The notes below the pieces were generated by a model. The model saw only the letters and a program-made list of their open reading frames with translations. It did not search any database and was not told where the DNA came from. DNA of 47,189 bases from Nitrospirales bacterium (GTDB lineage Bacteria > Nitrospirota > Nitrospiria > Nitrospirales > UBA8639): the NCBI GenBank assembly GCA_009377845.1, contig WHTE01000010.1, forward strand, positions 1 to 47,189, written 5' to 3'. Shown here one piece after another: positions 43,011 to 47,189 of this stretch. How positions within the stretch are numbered: the stretch's first letter is position 1; the number at the start of each line of letters is the position of its first letter. The translations under genes were made by a program, and so were the position numbers.

Positions 43011-44048
43011 ATGCCGCGCAACGACCAAATGATTCGGCAGTTGCACCTCCTCCGTGAATTGGAAAGCCTCTGCGGCAAAACCCTCCGGGAACTGACCCGA
43101 GCCTTACCCGCAGACTACTCCCGCCATGAACGCACCGTCCGCCGGGATCTCGAAGCCCTGGAAGCCGCAGGGTTCCCCCTCATCACGGAAAAAATCAACG
43201 GCCAGGTTCGGTGGCGATTCATCGACGGCTACCGCAACACACTCGCGTTAGGATTTTCCCCCAGTGAAATCCTCGCCCTCCGGCTCACGCGCCAATTGTT
43301 AGCCCCCTTAGAAGGCACGGGCATTCAAGAGTCCTTGCAATCCGCCCTGGCCAAAGCCGAAGCCGGCGTGCCCAACCTCGAAGAACAAACACCCCGCCAA
43401 CTCCCCGCCATCTTTTCCTTCAACCTCGGCTCCCATAAATCCTATACATCCCACAAAGCCACCATCGCCACGCTGACCAAAGCCACGGCCAAACTCCACA
43501 CCGTGCAAATGCGGTACTTCTCCGCGGCCAGAAATCAGACCACCAGACGGGAAGTCAGCCCGTACCGGCTGTGGTACACCAACGGCGCCCTCTATCTCAT
43601 CGGCTATTGCCACCTCCGAAAAGACGTGCGCATGTTCGCGGTGGAACGCATCAAATCGGTCACCCTCACCGATCATCCGTTTCAAATCCCTTTGGAGTTC
43701 GACATCGAGGACTATGTCAAAGATGCCATCGGCATCATGCGCGGCCAACCCATCAAGGTGGAACTCCGGTTCAACACACCCACCACTGCCTGGGTTAAAG
43801 ATCGCATCTGGCACCCCACGCAAGCCCTGACGCCACTCAAAAACGGCGAACTCACCATGACGCTCACCGTGGCCGACAATCGCGAACTCGTGGGATGGAT
43901 CTTAAGCTTTGGCAGCGGCGTGCGGGTCATGCAACCCGCCTCACTCCGACAAGCCGTGCGTCAGGAAGCCAAAGCTATTGCCGACCAACCGGAAGAAATC
44001 AAAGGCCAACTCCTGAATGTTTCGTCCAAAAGAAAACGACGCGCGTGA
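43011..44048 (+). CDS. WYL-domain transcriptional regulator
   Basis: A 345-residue protein with an N-terminal helix-turn-helix (about 5-70; YSRHERTVRRDLEALEAAGF), a linker, and a WYL domain (about 150-230) with VSPYRLWYTNGALYLIGYC and RMFAVERIKSVTLTD. A C-terminal WCX-type extension is visible (VGWILSFGSGVRVMQP). Such regulators sense ligands, possibly nucleotides, and several control CRISPR or other defence genes. A cas3 gene lies 542 bases downstream in the same direction, so control of the cas genes is plausible. The ATG has CGGAG eleven bases upstream. Confidence 0.9.
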   Translation: MPRNDQMIRQLHLLRELESLCGKTLRELTRALPADYSRHERTVRRDLEALEAAGFPLITEKINGQVRWRFIDGYRNTLALGFSPSEILALRLTRQLLAPLEGTGIQESLQSALAKAEAGVPNLEEQTPRQLPAIFSFNLGSHKSYTSHKATIATLTKATAKLHTVQMRYFSAARNQTTRREVSPYRLWYTNGALYLIGYCHLRKDVRMFAVERIKSVTLTDHPFQIPLEFDIEDYVKDAIGIMRGQPIKVELRFNTPTTAWVKDRIWHPTQALTPLKNGELTMTLTVADNRELVGWILSFGSGVRVMQPASLRQAVRQEAKAIADQPEEIKGQLLNVSSKRKRRA

Positions 44049-44590
44049 CATCCGAGGTCACAAGAGGAACGAGGCACAGAAGAGAATGAAAGCAAAAGCT
44101 ATGAAAACCAACAGTTTCCAAGACCAAAATTTATTTTCAAAAAGGACCTGATTTGTCACAGCATCGGGATATCATAAAAAAAGAAAGCAAAATTTTCTGG
44201 ACACAACAAAAGATGTCGCCCCAAATGAAAACATCTCCGGCATTTCAATCAAATTCGTTGTTCTCCATCAAAACAATCCCGTTGTCATTCCGAACGTACC
44301 CCTTTTGTCATTCCAACCCTGTCCCGAGTCCCTCGAGGGAGCTTGTGAGGAATCTACCCTTGGAACACCGAACATCCCATAAGCCCATGACAAACACTCA
44401 ACCCTTTCAGTCATGGTTTCAGGCCGCCATGGGTAACTCTCCCTACCCATTCCAAACTAACTTTGACTGCGAGACGACTCGGCCAAAATTGGTGGTGTGC
44501 TGATGGAGATGAAGAAAAAGAGCAATGGCGGAAATGAGAGAATTATAGCGATGGAGAATCTATATCAGCTCGACAAAGTGGGGCACTCAA
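44049..44590. other. Gap between WYL regulator and cas3
   Basis: No gene is supported in 542 bases. The region includes GTCATTCC/GAGGAATCT-type repeat sequence (about 44280-44360) with a 12-base perfect palindrome TCCCTCGAGGGA (44329-44340). The stretch just before cas3 is purine-rich, and GGGG eight bases before the ATG may serve as ribosome site. No CRISPR repeat is visible. Confidence 0.45.
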
Positions 44591-47161
44591 ATGATTATTT
44601 TTGAGGAAGCTTTCAAGATTCTGACGGAAACGGAAGGGCCATTCCCTTGGCAAATAGATCTCTACAAAAAGTGGTTTGTTGATGGCAGATTTCCCTCTTC
44701 GTGCAACTTGCCCACCGGAGTGGGGAAGACATCGGTTATCGCGATATGGCTCATTGCGCTAATGAACCAGCCCGAGAAGATGCCTCGCCGCTTGGTTTAT
44801 GTGGTCAACAGGCGCACGGTGGTGGATCAGACAACGGACGAAGTCCAAAAGCTCCGTGAGAACCTCCCGAAGCTGAATGACCTGGCAGATCATACGCGAC
44901 CCCTGGCGATCAGCACCTTGCGAGGTCAGTTTGCGGACAATCGCGAGTGGGCAGCTGACCCCTCGCGACCGGCAGTGATCTGCGGGACCGTGGACATGAT
45001 CGGAAGCCGGTTGCTCTTCAGCGGTTACGGAGTCGGGTTCAAGTCAAAGCCACTACATGCCGGTTTCCTTGGTCAGGATGTGTTGTTAGTACATGACGAG
45101 GCACATCTGGAGCCGGCATTTCAAACGCTGCTTGTCGAGATCGAAAAAGAACAGAAACGTTGTAATGAGTTTCGCAAGTTTCACGTGATGGAGCTATCGG
45201 CGACATCGCGAGAGAATGGGGCTGAGGAGCAAAAGGCGAATTCGTTCGAACTGACTGAGGCCGAGAAGAACCCACCAGCTCTCATTCCCGATCTTCCGAC
45301 TAAACCGATACACCATGTGTGGCGTCGGCAGAAAGCGAATAAGGCGCTTAATCTGACTCCGATCGAGGACGAAAAAGTGTTAGCTGGGAAAATTGCAAGG
45401 CTTGCCCTGGAACACAAAGACTCAGGACGGGCTGTCTTGGTGTTCGTGCGTACCGTGGAGGACGTCGAGAAGGTTATAAAGAACCTGCCCAAGGATTCAG
45501 CCGAGCAACTAACCGGTACTCTCCGGGGTTTGGAACGAGATGGCCTGGTAAATAGGCCGATTTTTCAGCGATTCCTACCGGCGTCGAATCGCAAGAACGA
45601 TGCGTCGCCTGCCATAGGGACGGTCTACCTTGTCTGTACGAGCGCGGGCGAAGTCGGGGTTAATATCTCAGCCGATCACATGGTCTGCGACCTGTCCACA
45701 TTCGAAAGCATGACCCAACGCTTTGGCCGCGTGAACCGCTTCGGGGATCACGACGATTCCAAGATCGACGTCGTCTATTCAAAGGAGTTCAAAGAGAGTG
45801 TGCTCGACCAGCGTCGGAAGAAGGCGTTAGAACTTTTGAAGCAAATCAACAGTAACGCCAGTCCTTTAGCGCTCAGCAAACTCGACCCTGCGACCTGTCG
45901 CGAGGCCTTTGCTCCAACTCCTGCCATCCTGCCCGCCACGGATATTCTCTTCGATGCCTGGGCGCTGACGACTATTCGCGGGAAGCTTCCCGGTCGGCCC
46001 CCTGTCGAGCCGTACCTGCACGGCATCGGCATCAGCGAGTGGCAGCCTCCGGAGACCCACGTCGCATGGCGTGAGGACGTTGAGATCATCATCGGCCCTC
46101 TTCTCGAACGTTTTATGCCCGAAGACTTGCTCCAAGACTATCCAATCAAGCCGCATGAATTACTGCGTGATCGAAGCGACCGCGTATTCGCCCATCTCCA
46201 GCAGATTGCCGCAAGGCATCCCGACGCTCCGGTATGGATCGTGGACATGCGAGACAGCATAGAAATCACGACTCTTAAAAAGCTGACAGATGCCGACAAG
46301 CGCAGCATCCACAACACCACCATTCTCCTGCCGCCAGGGGTTGGAGGATTAACAGCGACCGGAATTCTAGATGGTGCTGCCGTGCAAAATAAGCCAACCG
46401 CTAATCAGGGAGGCGAAACAGATCAGATGGCCAGTGTGGTTAGCAAAGTCCCACACGACGTCGCAGATGAGTGGTACAAGGACAAGGAGAGGAAGGAAAG
46501 ACGTCGCTACCGACGTTGGGATGACAGTACTGTTCCTCCTGGAATGCGACTGGTACGTATCGTCGACATCGCTCCTGATTCAGATGGAGACGAAAAGTCC
46601 GATGGACGGCGATTCTGGTACTGGTTTGTTCAGCCTCGCTCGGCTGACGACGACGGGTCTCGAACTGCTCGAACAGCCCAAGAGCTAGCACCACACCTGC
46701 AGGCTGTCGAACGTGAAGCACTGAGGATCGCCACAAGACTTGGAATGCTCCAAAACAATCCGACAGAGGCCCAAGCAGTGATCCTCGCTGCCAAATGGCA
46801 TGACCTCGGAAAAAAACGAGACATTTGGCAGCGGTCCATCGGCAACTTAAATCCAGATATCGTGTTAGCCAAGTCAGGGCCTGGCATGAAGCCTCGGGAT
46901 ATTTCTAGTTATCGTCACGAGTTTGGATCGTTAATTGATGCAACAGCTCTTCCAGAATTTCAGAGTCTTGATGAAGAAACGAAAAATCTCGTCCTCCATC
47001 TTGTCGCCGCGCACCATGGTCGGGCACGCCCGCATTTCCCTGAAGATGAAGCGTTTGATTCCGAACACAACGGGCGTGAAGGCGACTCGCTAGAGCATTT
47101 TCAGTTTATGTCTTTACATAACCTGAGGACGCGAAGTAGCGTGTGCATTCGTCGGGTGTGA
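44591..47161 (+). CDS. cas3: Type I-G-like Cas3 helicase-nuclease, C-terminus replaced by IS sequence
   Basis: An 856-codon frame. The N-terminal helicase has Walker A LPTGVGKTS (about 39-47), DEAH at about 169, motif III ELSATSR, and motif VI MTQRFGRVNRFG. The HD nuclease domain follows at the C-terminus, with HDLGKKRDIW (His737, Asp738), a conserved HEFGS, and AAHHGRARPHFP (about 806). Helicase first and HD last is the arrangement of type I-G (formerly I-U, GSU0051-like) Cas3. After about residue 834 the frame enters IS630-type sequence (LEHFQFMSLHNLRTRSSV), so the last HD-domain residues are lost. The protein is probably impaired as a nuclease. Confidence 0.88.
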   Translation: MIIFEEAFKILTETEGPFPWQIDLYKKWFVDGRFPSSCNLPTGVGKTSVIAIWLIALMNQPEKMPRRLVYVVNRRTVVDQTTDEVQKLRENLPKLNDLADHTRPLAISTLRGQFADNREWAADPSRPAVICGTVDMIGSRLLFSGYGVGFKSKPLHAGFLGQDVLLVHDEAHLEPAFQTLLVEIEKEQKRCNEFRKFHVMELSATSRENGAEEQKANSFELTEAEKNPPALIPDLPTKPIHHVWRRQKANKALNLTPIEDEKVLAGKIARLALEHKDSGRAVLVFVRTVEDVEKVIKNLPKDSAEQLTGTLRGLERDGLVNRPIFQRFLPASNRKNDASPAIGTVYLVCTSAGEVGVNISADHMVCDLSTFESMTQRFGRVNRFGDHDDSKIDVVYSKEFKESVLDQRRKKALELLKQINSNASPLALSKLDPATCREAFAPTPAILPATDILFDAWALTTIRGKLPGRPPVEPYLHGIGISEWQPPETHVAWREDVEIIIGPLLERFMPEDLLQDYPIKPHELLRDRSDRVFAHLQQIAARHPDAPVWIVDMRDSIEITTLKKLTDADKRSIHNTTILLPPGVGGLTATGILDGAAVQNKPTANQGGETDQMASVVSKVPHDVADEWYKDKERKERRRYRRWDDSTVPPGMRLVRIVDIAPDSDGDEKSDGRRFWYWFVQPRSADDDGSRTARTAQELAPHLQAVEREALRIATRLGMLQNNPTEAQAVILAAKWHDLGKKRDIWQRSIGNLNPDIVLAKSGPGMKPRDISSYRHEFGSLIDATALPEFQSLDEETKNLVLHLVAAHHGRARPHFPEDEAFDSEHNGREGDSLEHFQFMSLHNLRTRSSVCIRRV

Positions 47162-47189
47162 AGCGGTCAAGCAGCGTGCCGATGTCCTT
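47093..47189 (-). mobile_element. End of an IS630-family element inserted in cas3
   Basis: Cas3-like sequence stops at about 47092, where a TA dinucleotide (47091-47092), the usual IS630 target, is followed by GAGCATTTTCAGTTTATG, a plausible terminal inverted repeat. The transposase reading frame begins 14 bases further in and continues beyond the window. The exact boundary is inferred, and the other end is outside. Confidence 0.65.
47106..47189 (-). CDS. IS630-family transposase, C-terminal fragment
   Basis: A 27-codon partial frame enters from the right edge on the minus strand and ends with a TAA at 47106. The visible end reads DIGTLLDRFTPDECTRYF and ASSGYVKT. The ending F-x-P-D/E-E-C-x-x-Y-F-x-x-x-G-Y is characteristic of IS630-type DDE transposases. 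The DDE catalytic residues lie outside the window. Confidence 0.75.
   Translation of the reverse strand, partial: KDIGTLLDRFTPDECTRYFASSGYVKT

Noticed and set aside
44153-44503. 116-codon plus-strand frame between the WYL gene and cas3
   Set aside because: The sequence is rich in Ser, Pro and Phe, overlaps dispersed repeats, has no start signal and no domain.
41000-44590. Possible CRISPR array next to cas3
   Set aside because: The repeats here are long, few and unevenly spaced. There is no series of short identical repeats with unique spacers.
45177-45192. Second parS-like sequence (AGTTTCACGTGATGGA) inside cas3
   Set aside because: Only about 12 of 16 consensus positions match, the palindrome is broken, and it lies within conserved coding sequence, so chance similarity is likely.

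Overview
The window reads as a bacterial chromosome fragment of roughly even base composition, densely packed with housekeeping genes. My best guess is a Nitrospira-like member of the Nitrospirota. This rests on the gene mix: tandem DUF507 genes, an LptF/LptG pair, TreS-maltokinase plus GlgE, a Mo-cofactor sulfite-oxidase-like enzyme with a Tat signal, and type I-G-like Cas3. It is an inference, not a phylogenetic result. I saw no rRNA gene, tRNA gene or CRISPR array.

Positions 1-9178 hold an almost unbroken leftward series. It contains a lipoprotein cut by the window edge, a cyclophilin, a BNR propeller protein, tatC, a DUF465 protein, rimI, tsaB, an envelope lipoprotein, radA, a secreted protein, a small membrane protein, two DUF507 genes and a cyclophilin-like-fold gene. 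Several junctions overlap or nearly touch. The series starts at a divergent promoter region that contains a near-perfect ParB-binding parS site (9192-9207). To its right lie a rightward exonuclease-PP2C pair, two divergent 2-oxoglutarate/Fe(II)-oxygenase-type genes, recN, trxA and a TPR protein.

Positions 15.6-20.2 kb are a regulatory hot spot. A SleB-type cell wall hydrolase has a textbook sigma-54 promoter. It converges on a FliA/WhiG-type sigma factor gene, and their stop codons overlap. The sigma gene sits behind a cyclic-di-GMP-I (GEMM-I) riboswitch followed by an intrinsic terminator, so its transcription is probably set by the second messenger. lptG and lptF (LPS export) follow.

Positions 20.3-32.3 kb hold a cold-shock gene with a terminator-like hairpin in its leader, a 980-residue twelve-NHL-repeat protein, guaB-guaA-rluB-aspS (GMP synthesis and translation), a Tat-exported molybdo-oxidoreductase and a UDP-glucuronate decarboxylase-like enzyme. 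A pterin carbinolamine dehydratase gene is followed by about 1.4 kb of decayed, repeat-bearing DNA.

Positions 34.4-41 kb hold a small MscS channel, then treS-mak and glgE, which together turn trehalose into maltose, maltose-1-phosphate and alpha-glucan.

Positions 41-47.2 kb are accessory. Long imperfect direct repeats bracket a nuclease-like/DUF2283 gene cluster in which two of three genes carry single-base frameshifts. A WYL-domain regulator and a type I-G-like cas3 follow. The cas3 reading frame runs into the end of an IS630-type element at about position 47092, which removes the last part of its C-terminal HD nuclease domain.
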